From: Microbacteriaceae bacterium
Lineage (GTDB): Bacteria; Actinomycetota; Actinomycetes; Actinomycetales; Microbacteriaceae
Reading direction: 5' to 3'
Assembly: GCA_025352325.1 (NCBI GenBank)
Contig: JANXTR010000029.1
Span: forward strand, 1 to 64,000
DNA length: 64,000 nt
The notes under the pieces are model-generated. The model saw nothing but the letters and a program-made list of their open reading frames with translations, had not been told where the DNA came from and made no database searches. The translations under genes and the position numbers were made by a program. Every line of letters begins with the position of its first letter. Position 1 is the first letter of the stretch. Of the stretch, positions 9,955 to 19,004 are shown piece by piece.

Positions 9955-10263
9955 TTACTTGATTCCGGTGACCTTGACGCGGGTCAGGTCGGCGCGGAAA
10001 CCCTGGCGCTTCTTGTACCCGGTCTTGTTCTTGAACTTCTGGATGACGATCTTCGGGCCGCGGAGGTCGGTAATGACCTCGGCGGTGACGGTCACCTTCG
10101 CGAGCGCCGCGGCGTCGTGGGTGATGATGTCACCGTCGACGAGCAGCACCGGAGCGAGCTGGATGTTGCCATCTTTGTCGGCCTTGATGCGGTCGAGGAC
10201 CACGATCGTGCCCACCTCGACCTTTTCCTGCCGCCCACCAGCGCGCACGATTGCGTAAACCAC
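9955..10263 (-). CDS. rplU: 50S ribosomal protein bL21
   Basis: A 102-residue bL21, which binds 23S r[20 protein letters not shown] at the N-terminus and [20 protein letters not shown] near the C-terminus identify it. GTG start behind a GGTGAGGA ribosome site. It is the first gene of the rplU-rpmA-obgE-proB run. The 99 bases upstream are purine-rich on the minus strand; no clear leader structure was made out. Confidence 0.97.
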   Translation of the reverse strand: MVYAIVRAGGRQEKVEVGTIVVLDRIKADKDGNIQLAPVLLVDGDIITHDAAALAKVTVTAEVITDLRGPKIVIQKFKNKTGYKKRQGFRADLTRVKVTGIK

Positions 10264-10362
10264 GGTTGTTCCTCACCTGAAAAATGGAAGTCTTGGCGCG
10301 TCAGCGCGGGCTCAGCCCAACGCACGCCAAGGGGCAACGATACCGGTAAAAGCTGGAAAGGG

Positions 10363-10926
10363 TCAAACCTCGTCGAGCATGCCGTGAACCCGCTTCGCGT
10401 GGGGGTGCCGTTGCAGCCATCCCCAGAGCAGGATCCCGGCCAGCGCGACCGACGGCAGATAGCCGACGATGGCCGCCAGCGCCCGCAGGAGGGCCGTGAG
10501 CACGCCGGCCCCGAAGCTGTCGAGGGCGTGCATCGCGCCACCCGCCGGGGGCGCCACGAGGTCGGCGATGACCTGGGCGACGACGAAGACCACCCAGAGC
10601 AGGACGCCGCCCAGCAGGGTGGCGAGCAGCGAGCGCGTGACGACGTGCGCCAGCCGCAACTTTGGGGCGATCGGGGCGAGCTGCCAGAAGCTCAGGAACA
10701 CCCCGATGGAGAACGGCAACGGCCCGGCCCCGGAGGCCAGTAGCTGTGTCACCAGGATCTGACTGGCGAAGTCTCCCGCGGCGGACGTGCCCGAGATCAC
10801 TGACAGGGTCGTGAAGAGCGATTGGAGGGATGCGATGGCCAGCAGCAGCAGGAAAACACCGAGTCCGGCGAAGAAGGCCGGCACCAGTCCGGGGCGCGTA
10901 ACGGCCTTCGTGATCGAGTCCGACAT
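10363..10926 (-). CDS. Four-helix membrane protein
   Basis: A 187-residue integral membrane protein. Hydrophobic stretches occur near residues 14-40, 62-82, 95-125 and 145-170, and a basic C-terminus (RHPHAKRVHGMLDEV) should face the cytoplasm. The ATG has a strong GGGAGGG ribosome site six bases upstream. It is divergent from the DUF4031 gene with only 27 bases between the starts, so the two share control DNA. Family not recognised. Confidence 0.7.
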   Translation of the reverse strand: MSDSITKAVTRPGLVPAFFAGLGVFLLLLAIASLQSLFTTLSVISGTSAAGDFASQILVTQLLASGAGPLPFSIGVFLSFWQLAPIAPKLRLAHVVTRSLLATLLGGVLLWVVFVVAQVIADLVAPPAGGAMHALDSFGAGVLTALLRALAAIVGYLPSVALAGILLWGWLQRHPHAKRVHGMLDEV

Positions 10927-10941
10927 CCGTGCCCTCCCGCA

Positions 10942-10947
10942 TATGAT
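10942..10947 (+). promoter_or_regulatory. -10 element, leaderless DUF4031 gene
   Basis: TATGAT followed by six bases (CGGCGA) and the ATG at 10954. It is one of the best matches to the -10 consensus in the window and overlaps the ribosome-site region of the divergent gene. Confidence 0.6.
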
Positions 10948-10953
10948 CGGCGA

Positions 10954-11238
10954 ATGACCGTGCTGATCGACGAGGCCATCTGGCCCGCGCACGGCACGGT
11001 CTGGGCCCATCTTGTCAGCGATTCCTCGCTCGACGAGCTGCATTCCTTCGCGCGTCGCGCCGGGCTTCCTGAGCGCGCGTTCGACCACGATCACTACGAC
11101 GTGCCGCTCGAGCGACGCGAGAAGTTGGTCGGTCTGGGCGCCGAATCAGTGAGCGGGCGCGAGCTGCTTCGTCGCCTGCAGACGGCCGGGCTTCGGGTCA
11201 CCCAGGCCGAGAAGAAGCGCCGCGCGTCGGGCGTCTGA
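10954..11238 (+). CDS. DUF4031 domain protein
   Basis: A 94-residue basic protein of the DUF4031 family, a small uncharacterised actinobacterial family. The N-terminus MTVLIDEAIWPAHGTVWAHL and the segment AGLPERAFDHDHYDVP are the conserved parts, and a Lys/Arg-rich tail (AEKKRRAS) ends it. Conserved His and Asp residues in FDHDHYD would suit metal or nucleotide binding, but this is inference. It has no ribosome site; the TATGAT hexamer six bases upstream points to leaderless expression. Confidence 0.8.
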   Translation: MTVLIDEAIWPAHGTVWAHLVSDSSLDELHSFARRAGLPERAFDHDHYDVPLERREKLVGLGAESVSGRELLRRLQTAGLRVTQAEKKRRASGV

Positions 11239-11255
11239 GCCGCCACGTCCGCGGG

Positions 11256-12134
11256 TCAGACGAGGCCGAAGAACTCGCCGATGACGTCCGCTGCGACGAG
11301 CTCGCGAGTGGAATGACCCATCACAGCGAGGGCGCGATGCGGGCTCGGGATGACGTGGCCACCGCCGCGCACCGTGTAGAGCCGCACCTCCGGACGCCCG
11401 GGCTCGCGGTAGTCGGTGACCTCGATCGTCGGCTCGGATCCGGTGACCGAGGGCAGCAGCTCCCGCGACGGCTCGGCGGTGATCCCGTTGCGCTGGGCGA
11501 AGAAGGCCGCGGTCGATTGCGCAGAGAGCCCCATCCCCCGCGGCTTGAGACCCCACAGGCTCGCCATGCCGCCCTGGTACGGAACGAGCGGGTCGCTCGT
11601 CCCGTGGAACAGCACGACGGGCAGCGGGCGCGAATGCGCTGCGATGGGCAGCAAGTTCTCGGGCGCAGGCACGGTGGCCGCGATGATGGCCGCCCCCGCC
11701 AGCAGCTCGGGGCGCTGCAGGATCATCCGGATGGTCATGGCCCCGCCGTTCGAGAAACCCGCCAGGTACACCCGCGTGCGATCGATCCCGTCGATGCGGG
11801 CCAGCCGCTCGATGAGCGCCGCCAGGAACTCGACGTCGTCGACCCCCAGCTTGCGCGTCGTGAAGTCGATGCTGGCGCGGGCGTCGTTCCAGTGCCGGGC
11901 GACGCCGTCGGGATAGACGACGACGGCCGCGCCCGACTCCGCGAACCGGTCGAAGCCCTCGGCGCTGAACGCACGAACGCCCTCACCGGTCTGGTTGGAG
12001 CCGTGCAGCACGATCAGGAGCGCACGACCGCGCCAGTTCTTCGGAGCGGGAGCTGCGGCATCCGGTCGCACCAGGGTCAGGGTGCGATCGCGACCGCCCA
12101 CATGGACGGTCGCGCGCGACGACAGGACGCTCAC
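11256..12134 (-). CDS. Alpha/beta hydrolase, LpqC/PHB depolymerase-like esterase
   Basis: A serine esterase of the LpqC / polyhydroxybutyrate depolymerase type (about 292 residues). Order of elements: LIVLHGSNQTGEGVRAF (oxyanion region), the nucleophile elbow GFSNGGAM, LFHGTSDPLVPYQGG carrying the acid Asp, and GGGHVIPSP with the catalytic His near the end. No signal peptide is apparent from the GTG at 12134, so it is probably cytoplasmic. That GTG lies eight bases past the rne stop and avoids overlap; a longer frame opening at 12245 would run deep into rne. Natural substrate unknown. Confidence 0.8.
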   Translation of the reverse strand: MSVLSSRATVHVGGRDRTLTLVRPDAAAPAPKNWRGRALLIVLHGSNQTGEGVRAFSAEGFDRFAESGAAVVVYPDGVARHWNDARASIDFTTRKLGVDDVEFLAALIERLARIDGIDRTRVYLAGFSNGGAMTIRMILQRPELLAGAAIIAATVPAPENLLPIAAHSRPLPVVLFHGTSDPLVPYQGGMASLWGLKPRGMGLSAQSTAAFFAQRNGITAEPSRELLPSVTGSEPTIEVTDYREPGRPEVRLYTVRGGGHVIPSPHRALAVMGHSTRELVAADVIGEFFGLV

Positions 12135-12141
12135 CTCTGAA

Positions 12142-14628
12142 CTACTCGGCGGCCTCGGCGGGCGTGACGACGGCCCCGGCGCTGGATGCCCGGCGCGAGC
12201 CGCGCGTGCGACCCTGGCCCGGCTGCTTCGGCTCGGGAAGCGCACCCAGCACGGAGCCGAGGATCTCCTCCGCGTCCTGAGTGCTCACGCGACGACCCCC
12301 GCGTCCCGCCTTGGCGGCCGGGATCGGGATGTCGAGGATTTCGACGGCGGCTTCGGCAGCGGCTCCCGCCGCCTCCTCGGCACGGGTCAGCGTCGACGTG
12401 TGCTCGGCGGTCGCCGTGCTCGTCACGACGCCGGAGACCGCGGGGGCCTCCGCGTGCTCGCCAGCCTCCGCATGCGGGACCGTGCTCTTCGCGATCTGAG
12501 CGAGCGCATTGCGCACGTCGTCGGTGATCGCGTGCGTTCCGCTCGGGCCGTGTCCGTTCTTCGGGGCCGTGCTCGGAGCCTGAATGCCGCCTCCCGAACC
12601 CGCGCCGCCCCGTCCACGACGTCCGCGCGACGAGGTGCTGCCGTTCTGGCCGCCACCGCTCTGCGCGCCAGAGCCTCCACCCTGGCCGCCCTGCGGGCCG
12701 CCGTTCGACTCCTGACGGTGCTTGAAGACCGGCTCGTGGTGCACGATGATGCCGCGCCCCGCGCAGACCTCGCAGTTCTCGCTGAACGACTCGACGAGGC
12801 CGAGACCGAGCTTCTTGCGGGTCATCTGCACGAGTCCGAGGCTGGTGACCTCGGCCACCTGGTGCTTCGTGCGGTCGCGGCTGAGACACTCGACCACGCG
12901 GCGCAGCACGAGGTCGCGGTTCGACTCGAGCACCATGTCGATGAAGTCGACAACGATGATCCCGCCGATGTCTCGCAAGCGCAGCTGACGCACGATCTCC
13001 TCGGCGGCCTCGAGGTTGTTCTTGGTGACTGTCTCTTCGAGGTTGCCGCCGGATCCGACGAACTTGCCCGTGTTGACGTCGACGACCGTCATGGCCTCGG
13101 TGCGGTCGACCACGAGCGAGCCACCGGACGGCAGCCAGACCTTGCGGTCGAGGGCCTTCTCGATCTGCTCCGAGATGCGGTACTCGTCGAAGGAGTCGCG
13201 CTGGTTCTCGTAGCGCTCGATGCGCTCCACGAGGTCGGGCGCCACGGCACCGACGTACGACGAGATCGTGTCGAGCGCGTCGTCACCCTCGATCACGAGC
13301 TTCTGGAAGTCCTCGTTAAACACGTCGCGCACGATCTTGATGAGCAGATCGGGCTCGCTGTGCAGCAACGCGGGAGCCTGCTGCGTCTCGACGGCGTGGT
13401 CGATCTCGGCCCACTGGCTGGTGAGGCGCTGCACGTCGAGCGTCAGCTGCTCCTCGGTCGCGCCCTCGGCGGCGGTGCGCACGATCACGCCGGCATCGTC
13501 CGGAAGCACCTCCTTGAGGATCTTCTTGAGCCGAGCGCGCTCCGTGTCTGGCAGCTTGCGGCTGATCCCGTTCATGGAGCCGTTGGGCACGTACACGAGG
13601 TATCGACCGGGCAGACTGACCTGGCTGGTGAGGCGAGCGCCCTTGTGGCCGACCGGGTCCTTGGTGACCTGGACGAGCACACGGTCGCCGGGATGCAGCG
13701 CCAGCTCGATCTTGCGCGCCTGGTTCTTGCCATCGCGACCGTCCTCATCCGCGGCGGCCGCCGCGGCCTCCCAGTCGACCTCGCCCGAGTACAGCACGGC
13801 GTTGCGGCCGCGGCCGATGTCGACGAAGGCAGCTTCCATGCTGGGAAGCACGTTCTGCACGCGCCCGAGGTAGACGTTGCCGATAAGGCTGGCGTCGGCC
13901 GCACGCGCGACGTAGTGCTCGACGAGCACCCCGTCTTCGAGGACGCCGATCTGGATGCGCCCGTACTTGCTGCGCACCACCATCACGCGGTCGACGCTCT
14001 CGCGGCGGGCGAGGAACTCGGCCTCTGTCACGACAGGTCGGCGGCGGCCGGCGTCCCGTCCGTCGCGGCGGCGCTGCTTCTTCGCCTCGAGCCGGGTCGA
14101 ACCCTTGACGCGCTGCGGCTCGGTGATGAGCTTCGGCTCTTGCTGCTGGCGCGGCTGACGCACCCGCACGGTCGTGTTCGGGGTCGGGGCGTCCTCGCCC
14201 TCGCGGGGGGCGTCACCGGAGCGGCGACGGGTGCGGCGGCGGGTGGTCGCGGCACCCGACTCGTCATCGGGGCTCTGGGCGGGGGCTGCTCCGCCGCGCT
14301 GCTGCGGTAGACGCGCGGGTGCGGCGGCACGGGTCATCTCCTCGGGTGACACAGTCGGCAGGTCGGGCGCCTGGAAGAGCAGCGGCGCGATCGAACTGCT
14401 CGCGGCGCGACGCTGCTTCGGTGCGGCGACAGGAGCCACAACATCCGGCACCTCGGCGGCCGGAAGCGGCGGCACCTCGGGGGCGGCGTTCACGTGCGTC
14501 GCGGCGCTCTTGCCCGTAAGCCGCTCCCGCACGCTGACGCGCTTGCGAGGAACCTTGGCAGGCTTCTCCGCGGCGACATCGCCGGTCGAGTCGGTGTTCT
14601 GGTCATCTGAACGGTTGTCATTCACCAT
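12142..14628 (-). CDS. rne: Ribonuclease E/G
   Basis: An endoribonuclease that cuts AU-rich single-stranded RNA and matures rRNA and mRNA. The 828 residues comprise a disordered Arg/Ala/Glu-rich N-terminal arm (1-210), the S1 RNA-binding domain (about 245-330, with GNVYLGRVQNVLPSMEAAFV), the catalytic core with VVDVNTGKFVG and GGIIVVDFIDM (metal-binding Asp residues), the Zn-link CEVCAGRG, and a disordered C-terminal tail. Long arms on both sides are the actinobacterial arrangement. The ATG at 14628 has GAGGAG nine bases upstream; a GTG follows directly. Confidence 0.95.
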   Translation of the reverse strand: MVNDNRSDDQNTDSTGDVAAEKPAKVPRKRVSVRERLTGKSAATHVNAAPEVPPLPAAEVPDVVAPVAAPKQRRAASSSIAPLLFQAPDLPTVSPEEMTRAAAPARLPQQRGGAAPAQSPDDESGAATTRRRTRRRSGDAPREGEDAPTPNTTVRVRQPRQQQEPKLITEPQRVKGSTRLEAKKQRRRDGRDAGRRRPVVTEAEFLARRESVDRVMVVRSKYGRIQIGVLEDGVLVEHYVARAADASLIGNVYLGRVQNVLPSMEAAFVDIGRGRNAVLYSGEVDWEAAAAAADEDGRDGKNQARKIELALHPGDRVLVQVTKDPVGHKGARLTSQVSLPGRYLVYVPNGSMNGISRKLPDTERARLKKILKEVLPDDAGVIVRTAAEGATEEQLTLDVQRLTSQWAEIDHAVETQQAPALLHSEPDLLIKIVRDVFNEDFQKLVIEGDDALDTISSYVGAVAPDLVERIERYENQRDSFDEYRISEQIEKALDRKVWLPSGGSLVVDRTEAMTVVDVNTGKFVGSGGNLEETVTKNNLEAAEEIVRQLRLRDIGGIIVVDFIDMVLESNRDLVLRRVVECLSRDRTKHQVAEVTSLGLVQMTRKKLGLGLVESFSENCEVCAGRGIIVHHEPVFKHRQESNGGPQGGQGGGSGAQSGGGQNGSTSSRGRRGRGGAGSGGGIQAPSTAPKNGHGPSGTHAITDDVRNALAQIAKSTVPHAEAGEHAEAPAVSGVVTSTATAEHTSTLTRAEEAAGAAAEAAVEILDIPIPAAKAGRGGRRVSTQDAEEILGSVLGALPEPKQPGQGRTRGSRRASSAGAVVTPAEAAE

Positions 14629-15002
14629 CGCTGGTGCACTCCTCGTCCGGAGGATGGCCGCGCCATTGTCCGGGTACTCTCGTGCGTTCGCCGCGTGCGG
14701 CGGAAGCAAATCCTGTGGTTTTGCGCCCTGTCCCCCTGTCACGGGAACTGCGCGGCGCGGCAACTGCGGTTCGCAATCCTGCGCCTCGGAACTGGCTGTC
14801 CGACACGTGCTGCACGTGGACGCTGCGCCTCATGGGAACGGCATCTGGTGTGCGCTCGTGGCCCGGTTCACTCACTTCGAGCGTGCCCGGTCAAGCTGTA
14901 TTGGGTGCGTCGCGAGCGCGGCTCGCGTCGACTTCTGATGAATTATCGCACGTCGCGGTGATTGTCGGCGTTTCCCCACCCGCGCTTGGCCATAATCGCC
15001 AG
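14629..15002. other. Divergent intergenic region, rne leader
   Basis: This 374-base stretch separates rne (minus) from the VKOR gene (plus). No convincing gene lies in it. On the minus strand a GATAAT hexamer at 14942-14947 could be a -10 for rne and would give a leader of roughly 310 bases, rich in short GC stems. Long leaders are typical of autoregulated rne genes. The plus-strand promoter sits at the right end. Confidence 0.4.
14991..14996 (+). promoter_or_regulatory. -10 element, leaderless VKOR gene
   Basis: CATAAT (five of six matches to TATAAT) followed by six bases and the GTG at 15003. No ribosome site is present, so this hexamer supports the chosen start. Confidence 0.45.
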
Positions 15003-15599
15003 GTGACCGACACTCAGACCGCACCGCGTCGACCCGGGATCCTGGCGAGTTTCCTCATCGTCGCGGGCGCCGCGGGGTGGTGGGCCGCCTTCAATCTGAC
15101 GCTCGACAAGTTCGCCGTGCTCGAGAATCCCGGCGCGGAACTGAACTGCAACATCAGCGTGCTCGTGCAGTGCGGCAAGAACCTCGCCTCGGCCCAGGGC
15201 TCCGCATTCGGCTTCCCCAATCCGCTGATCGGTCTCGGCGGATTCGCCGCCGTCATCGCGGTGGGGGTCGGCCTGCTTGCCGGCGCGACGTTTGCCAGGT
15301 GGTTCTGGATCGCCTTCAATGTCGGGATCGCCGGCGCGCTCACCTTCGTGATCTGGCTGATCGGAACCAGCATCTTCGTTCTCGGCACGCTGTGCCCCTG
15401 GTGCATGCTCGTCTGGAGCGCGACGATCCCGCTGTTCTGGGTGGTAACCGTCCGCAACCTGCGAGACGGCGTCTACGGCCACGCCGCGACGGGGGTCGGG
15501 AAGGCCCTCACGCCGTGGGTGATCCCGATCACCATCGGAAGCTACCTCGTGGCAGCGATCCTCGCCCAGCTCGTACTGGACGTCATCCACCGCCTCTGA
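15003..15599 (+). CDS. Vitamin K epoxide reductase (VKOR) family protein
   Basis: A membrane quinone reductase that reoxidises a DsbA-like partner, doing the work of DsbB in actinobacteria. The 198-residue protein has about five membrane helices and both VKOR cysteine pairs: C49/C57 in NCNISVLVQC and the active-site CPWC at 131-134. The GTG at 15003 gives the usual length; a GTG at 14958 would add 15 residues. The DsbA-like thioredoxin follows 61 bases downstream, and the pair is expected to make disulfides in exported proteins. Confidence 0.9.
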   Translation: MTDTQTAPRRPGILASFLIVAGAAGWWAAFNLTLDKFAVLENPGAELNCNISVLVQCGKNLASAQGSAFGFPNPLIGLGGFAAVIAVGVGLLAGATFARWFWIAFNVGIAGALTFVIWLIGTSIFVLGTLCPWCMLVWSATIPLFWVVTVRNLRDGVYGHAATGVGKALTPWVIPITIGSYLVAAILAQLVLDVIHRL

Positions 15600-15648
15600 C
15601 ACGGGCGCCCTCCCAGTCGATATGCAGGAATTTCGAACTCCGGCCCAA

Positions 15649-15654
15649 TAGGTT
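15649..15654 (+). promoter_or_regulatory. -10 element, leaderless dsbA-like gene
   Basis: TAGGTT followed by six bases (CAACCC) and the GTG at 15661. No ribosome site is seen. Confidence 0.5.
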
Positions 15655-15660
15655 CAACCC

Positions 15661-16524
15661 GTGCCGGATGAGCGATTGACCAAGAACGACAAGCGTGAGC
15701 GGGCCCGCGAGGCCGCACGCATCGCCCGCGAGAAGCAGAAGCGGGCCGAGAACCTTCGCCGCTGGCTGATCCCCACCTCCGTGACGGTGGTCGTGCTGGC
15801 CATCGCCGCGATCGTGGTGCTGGTGGTCTCGACGAGCGCGCCGGCGCCGCAGACGGCGGCCGGTCCTAAGAACATGATCAGCGACGGCATTCTGTTCACC
15901 GGCAGCGGCGGAGCCATGACGGCAACCACGACGGCCGCCATCAAGGCCAAGAGCACCCCAACGCCGAACCCCCTCGTCTCGGACGGCGTGGCCCACATCG
16001 TCACGTACGTCGACTTCTCGTGCCCGGCATGCCAGTCCTTCGAGGCCGCGAACTCCGCCAACATCAAGACCCTCGTCGAGAAAGGCGCCGCAACCCTCGA
16101 GGTGCACCCGATCGCGATCCTCGACACGCACTACCTGACGTCGAAGTACTCGACGCGCTCCAACAATGTCGGAGCCTGTGTGGCGAACTACGCGCCGGGC
16201 AACTTCTACGCGGTGATGCAGCAGTTGTACACCGACCAACCCACCGAGGGCACGAGCGGCCTGACGAACAATCAGCTCGTCAGCGAGGCGCACAAGGCGG
16301 GACTGACCAATGGCAGCGTCGACAAGTGCATCACCGGTGTGTCATTCCAACCCTGGGTCACGGCGGCCACGGCACGCGCGCTCAACAACCCGCTGCCGAA
16401 CAGCGCCTCGGGGGCCGCGGTCACGGGCACTCCCACCATCCTGGTGAACGGCCAGAGCTACACGGGCAACTTCAAAGACCCGTCGGCATTCACCACCTTC
16501 GTGCAGAAGGTCCTGGCCGGCTGA
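15661..16524 (+). CDS. DsbA-family membrane-anchored thiol oxidoreductase
   Basis: A 287-residue exported thioredoxin-fold protein. A charged, probably helical cytoplasmic N-terminus (residues 1-33) is followed by one membrane anchor (about 35-57), a Thr-rich linker, and a DsbA domain with active site CPAC at 121-124 (VTYVDFSCPACQSFE) and the cis-Pro loop VTGTPTILVNGQ. Two more cysteines (in GACVANY and DKCITG) may form a structural disulfide. It should oxidise cysteines in secreted proteins and be recharged by the VKOR protein encoded just upstream. GTG start, probably leaderless. Confidence 0.9.
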   Translation: MPDERLTKNDKRERAREAARIAREKQKRAENLRRWLIPTSVTVVVLAIAAIVVLVVSTSAPAPQTAAGPKNMISDGILFTGSGGAMTATTTAAIKAKSTPTPNPLVSDGVAHIVTYVDFSCPACQSFEAANSANIKTLVEKGAATLEVHPIAILDTHYLTSKYSTRSNNVGACVANYAPGNFYAVMQQLYTDQPTEGTSGLTNNQLVSEAHKAGLTNGSVDKCITGVSFQPWVTAATARALNNPLPNSASGAAVTGTPTILVNGQSYTGNFKDPSAFTTFVQKVLAG

Positions 16525-16545
16525 CCCGCTCACCCCGTTCACGGA

Positions 16546-16580
16546 AAGGGCCCCGACGTCGCCGTGACGTTGGGGCCCTT
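16546..16580. terminator. Bidirectional terminator between dsbA-like and ndk
   Basis: AAGGGCCCCGACGTC and GACGTTGGGGCCCTT form a 15-bp stem with one G-T mismatch around the loop GCCGT. It lies between convergent genes and can serve both strands. The downstream tracts are pyrimidine-rich rather than pure T, as is usual in high-GC genomes. Confidence 0.8.
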
Positions 16581-16612
16581 CTCTCCGTGCGCGGTGTCTC
16601 CGTGCGGAGTGT

Positions 16613-17035
16613 CTACGCGAACCAGAGCGCGAGCTCGCGCGCGGCGCTCTCGGGTGCGTCGCTGCCGTGGACGAGGTTCTGCTGCACGGCGAGGCCCCAG
16701 TCGCGGCCCAGGTCGCCGCGGATCGTGCCGGGCGCTGCGCTCGTCGGGTCGGTCGTGCCGGCCAGCGAGCGGAAGCCCTCGATCACACGGTTGCCGGCAA
16801 CGCGGACGGCGACGACGGGGCCGCTCTCCATGAACTCCACGAGCGGCTCGTAGAACGGCTTGCCCTCGTGCTCGGCGTAGTGGGCGGCGAGCAGCGCGCG
16901 GTCGGCCTGCAGCATCCGAATGTCGACGATCTGGTAACCCTTGGCCTCGATGCGGCTCAGGATCTTGCCGGTCAGATTGCGTGCGACGCCATCCGGCTTC
17001 ACGATCACGAGGGTCTCTTCGACGGGGGTCGTCAC
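16613..17035 (-). CDS. ndk: Nucleoside diphosphate kinase
   Basis: Ndk balances nucleoside triphosphate pools by moving the gamma phosphate through a phosphohistidine. The 140 residues contain LVIVKPDGVARNL at the start, RVAGNRVIEGFRSLAGTTDP, and the active site NLVHGSDAPESAARELALWF with its catalytic His. GTG start overlaps the stop of the DUF4233 gene by GTGA. It is the last gene of the ileS operon and is followed by a strong terminator. Confidence 0.97.
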   Translation of the reverse strand: MTTPVEETLVIVKPDGVARNLTGKILSRIEAKGYQIVDIRMLQADRALLAAHYAEHEGKPFYEPLVEFMESGPVVAVRVAGNRVIEGFRSLAGTTDPTSAAPGTIRGDLGRDWGLAVQQNLVHGSDAPESAARELALWFA

Positions 17036-17481
17036 GGGGTGTCTCCTTCAGGGGCTGTGGATGAGGCGAGGAAGGCGCGGCGACGCGCGTCGATCTGGCG
17101 ACCGCGCACGAAGCACCACGCGTAGAACGCGGTGAAGCCGACGCCGACGACGTACATGACGGGGTTGAGCACCCCGAGCGCGATGAGCGCGACCTGGATC
17201 AGCCAGCCCAGCACCATGCCGATCGGGAACCGCAGCAGGGCGATCGTCACGAGGATCACGACGATGAACAGTCCGGCGCCGCCGAACGCTCCCGCCGGGG
17301 TGAGGGTATGGAGCCCGAAGAACACGAGCGCCACGAAGAACAGAACGATCGCCTCGAGAAGCAGCACGATCGAGGTGAGGCTCTCGGTGACGCTGCGCTG
17401 ACGACGCGGGCGACGGATGCGGGGGGCGGGGACGTAGTTGGGGTCGCCCGGCTGGAGCTCGGCCGCGCTCGACCCGCTCAC
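17032..17481 (-). CDS. DUF4233 membrane protein
   Basis: A 149-residue protein with four membrane helices and basic ends, matching DUF4233, a family regularly found between folC and ndk in actinobacteria. The N-terminus is polar ([19 protein letters not shown]), the helices lie at about residues 35-125, and the tail ends ASSTAPEGDTP. Both borders are four-base GTGA overlaps (folC stop, ndk start), which fixes the start and implies coupled translation. Biochemical function unknown. Confidence 0.85.
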   Translation of the reverse strand: MSGSSAAELQPGDPNYVPAPRIRRPRRQRSVTESLTSIVLLLEAIVLFFVALVFFGLHTLTPAGAFGGAGLFIVVILVTIALLRFPIGMVLGWLIQVALIALGVLNPVMYVVGVGFTAFYAWCFVRGRQIDARRRAFLASSTAPEGDTP

Positions 17482-19004
17482 TTCCAGCCCTCCGCGAGCG
17501 CGCGAGCCATGGCCTCGCCGACCAGGGTGATGGATCCGGTGACCAGCACCGCGCGGCGCGGCGCCTCGAGGGCCCACTCGCGTGCCGCGTCGAGGGCGGC
17601 GTTCGGCGCGGCGAACTGGAACGCGGCATCCTGTCCGGCGGTCTCGGCCACCAGCATCGACAGCTCGTCGAACGGGATCGCGCGGTCGGAGTGCGAATTT
17701 GTCGAGTAGAACTGCTCCACCGCTGCCGACAGCTCGCGGATGATTCCGCGGGCATCCTTGTCTGCCAGCACCGAGAAGACCACGGTCCACTCGTCGAAAT
17801 CGAAGTATTCGCCGAGCGCCTGCGCCAGCGCGCGAGCCCCGTGCGGGTTGTGCGCGGCGTCCACGAGCACGGTCGGCTCGACGCCGATCAGCTGCAGGCG
17901 TCCGGGCGAGGTGACCGTGCCGAGGCCCTCGGACACGACGTCCTCGGCGAGCGCGATCGTTCCGTCGCCCAGGAAGGTCTCGACGGCCGCGATCGCGACC
18001 GCGGCGTTCTGCGCCTGATGGTCGCCGTACAGCGGCAGGTACACGCCCTCGTAGCGTCCGGCGCGCCCGCGCACGTCGATCACTTGGCCGCCCACGGCGA
18101 CGGTCGTCGACTCGAGGGCAAAGTCCAGCTGCTCGATCGACATCGTCGCCTCGTCGAGCTTGGCGGCCTCGCGCAACTCGTCGAGCGCATCCATGGTCTG
18201 CATGGCCGTGACGATGGATGCCGCAGGCTTGATGATCCCCGCCTTCGTGCGGGCAATCTCGGCCACCGTGTTGCCGAGCCGCGCCTGATGATCGAGAGCG
18301 ATCGGCGTGAACACGGCGACCTGTCCGTCGGCGATGTTGGTGGAATCCCACTCGCCGCCCATACCCACCTCGAGCACGATCACGTCGACGGGTGCGTCGG
18401 CGAAGATCGCGAAGGCGAGCACGGTGAGCGCTTCGAAGAAGGTCAGCGGCTGCTCGTCGTTCGCGATCAGCTCGGCGTCGGTCATCAGGAGGTAGGGCGT
18501 GATGTCGTCCCAGTTGCGGGAGAACGCCTCGTTGGTCACCGGGAAGCCGTCGATCACGATGCGCTCGTTGATGCGCACCAGGTGCGGGCTCGTCAGCAGG
18601 CCGGTCTTGAGGCCGGCCGCACGCAGCAGGGATTCGATCATCCGGCTCGTGGACGTCTTGCCGTTGGTCCCCGTGATGTGCACGACGGGTGCGCTGCGCT
18701 GCGGGTCGCCGAGCAGCTCGGCCGCGCGGCGGGTCGGCTCGAGGCGCGGCTGGGGGCTGCCCTCGCCGATGCGCTCGAGCATTTCGCGGTAGGCCTCGTC
18801 GGCGGCCCCCTGGTACTCAGCCTCGAACTCGGCCGCCTGCGCCTCGCTCAGGGGGTCGGCCTCCGGCAGGTCCGGGAGATCGGGGAAGCCGAGCGGGCCG
18901 TTGCCGTCGCCGATGTCTCCGAAGTCGTCCGGCTCGTGCTCGTTGTCGCCGTCGTCGGGGTCGTTGTTCCGGCCGCCATTCGGGCCGCTCACGATGTCGT
19001 TCAC
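17478..19004 (-). CDS. folC: Bifunctional folylpolyglutamate/dihydrofolate synthase
   Basis: FolC makes dihydrofolate and adds glutamates to folates, using ATP. The P-loop [12 protein letters not shown] is at residues 109-120, [32 protein letters not shown] is the Mur-ligase-like core, and [19 protein letters not shown] marks the C-terminal domain. At 508 residues it is longer than the usual 420-450 because of an acidic N-terminal extension of about 60 residues ([17 protein letters not shown] and following). GTG start overlaps the ileS stop by four bases; it overlaps DUF4233 in turn. Confidence 0.94.
   Translation of the reverse strand: MNDIVSGPNGGRNNDPDDGDNEHEPDDFGDIGDGNGPLGFPDLPDLPEADPLSEAQAAEFEAEYQGAADEAYREMLERIGEGSPQPRLEPTRRAAELLGDPQRSAPVVHITGTNGKTSTSRMIESLLRAAGLKTGLLTSPHLVRINERIVIDGFPVTNEAFSRNWDDITPYLLMTDAELIANDEQPLTFFEALTVLAFAIFADAPVDVIVLEVGMGGEWDSTNIADGQVAVFTPIALDHQARLGNTVAEIARTKAGIIKPAASIVTAMQTMDALDELREAAKLDEATMSIEQLDFALESTTVAVGGQVIDVRGRAGRYEGVYLPLYGDHQAQNAAVAIAAVETFLGDGTIALAEDVVSEGLGTVTSPGRLQLIGVEPTVLVDAAHNPHGARALAQALGEYFDFDEWTVVFSVLADKDARGIIRELSAAVEQFYSTNSHSDRAIPFDELSMLVAETAGQDAAFQFAAPNAALDAAREWALEAPRRAVLVTGSITLVGEAMARALAEGWK

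Noticed and set aside
11995-14310. 771-codon plus-strand frame opposite rne
   Set aside because: Antisense shadow; the minus-strand frame encodes a complete RNase E/G with S1 and catalytic motifs.
17032-18351. 439-codon frame running from folC into the DUF4233 gene
   Set aside because: Only its last 149 codons are real (DUF4233). The rest is an out-of-frame Arg/Gly-rich reading of folC.
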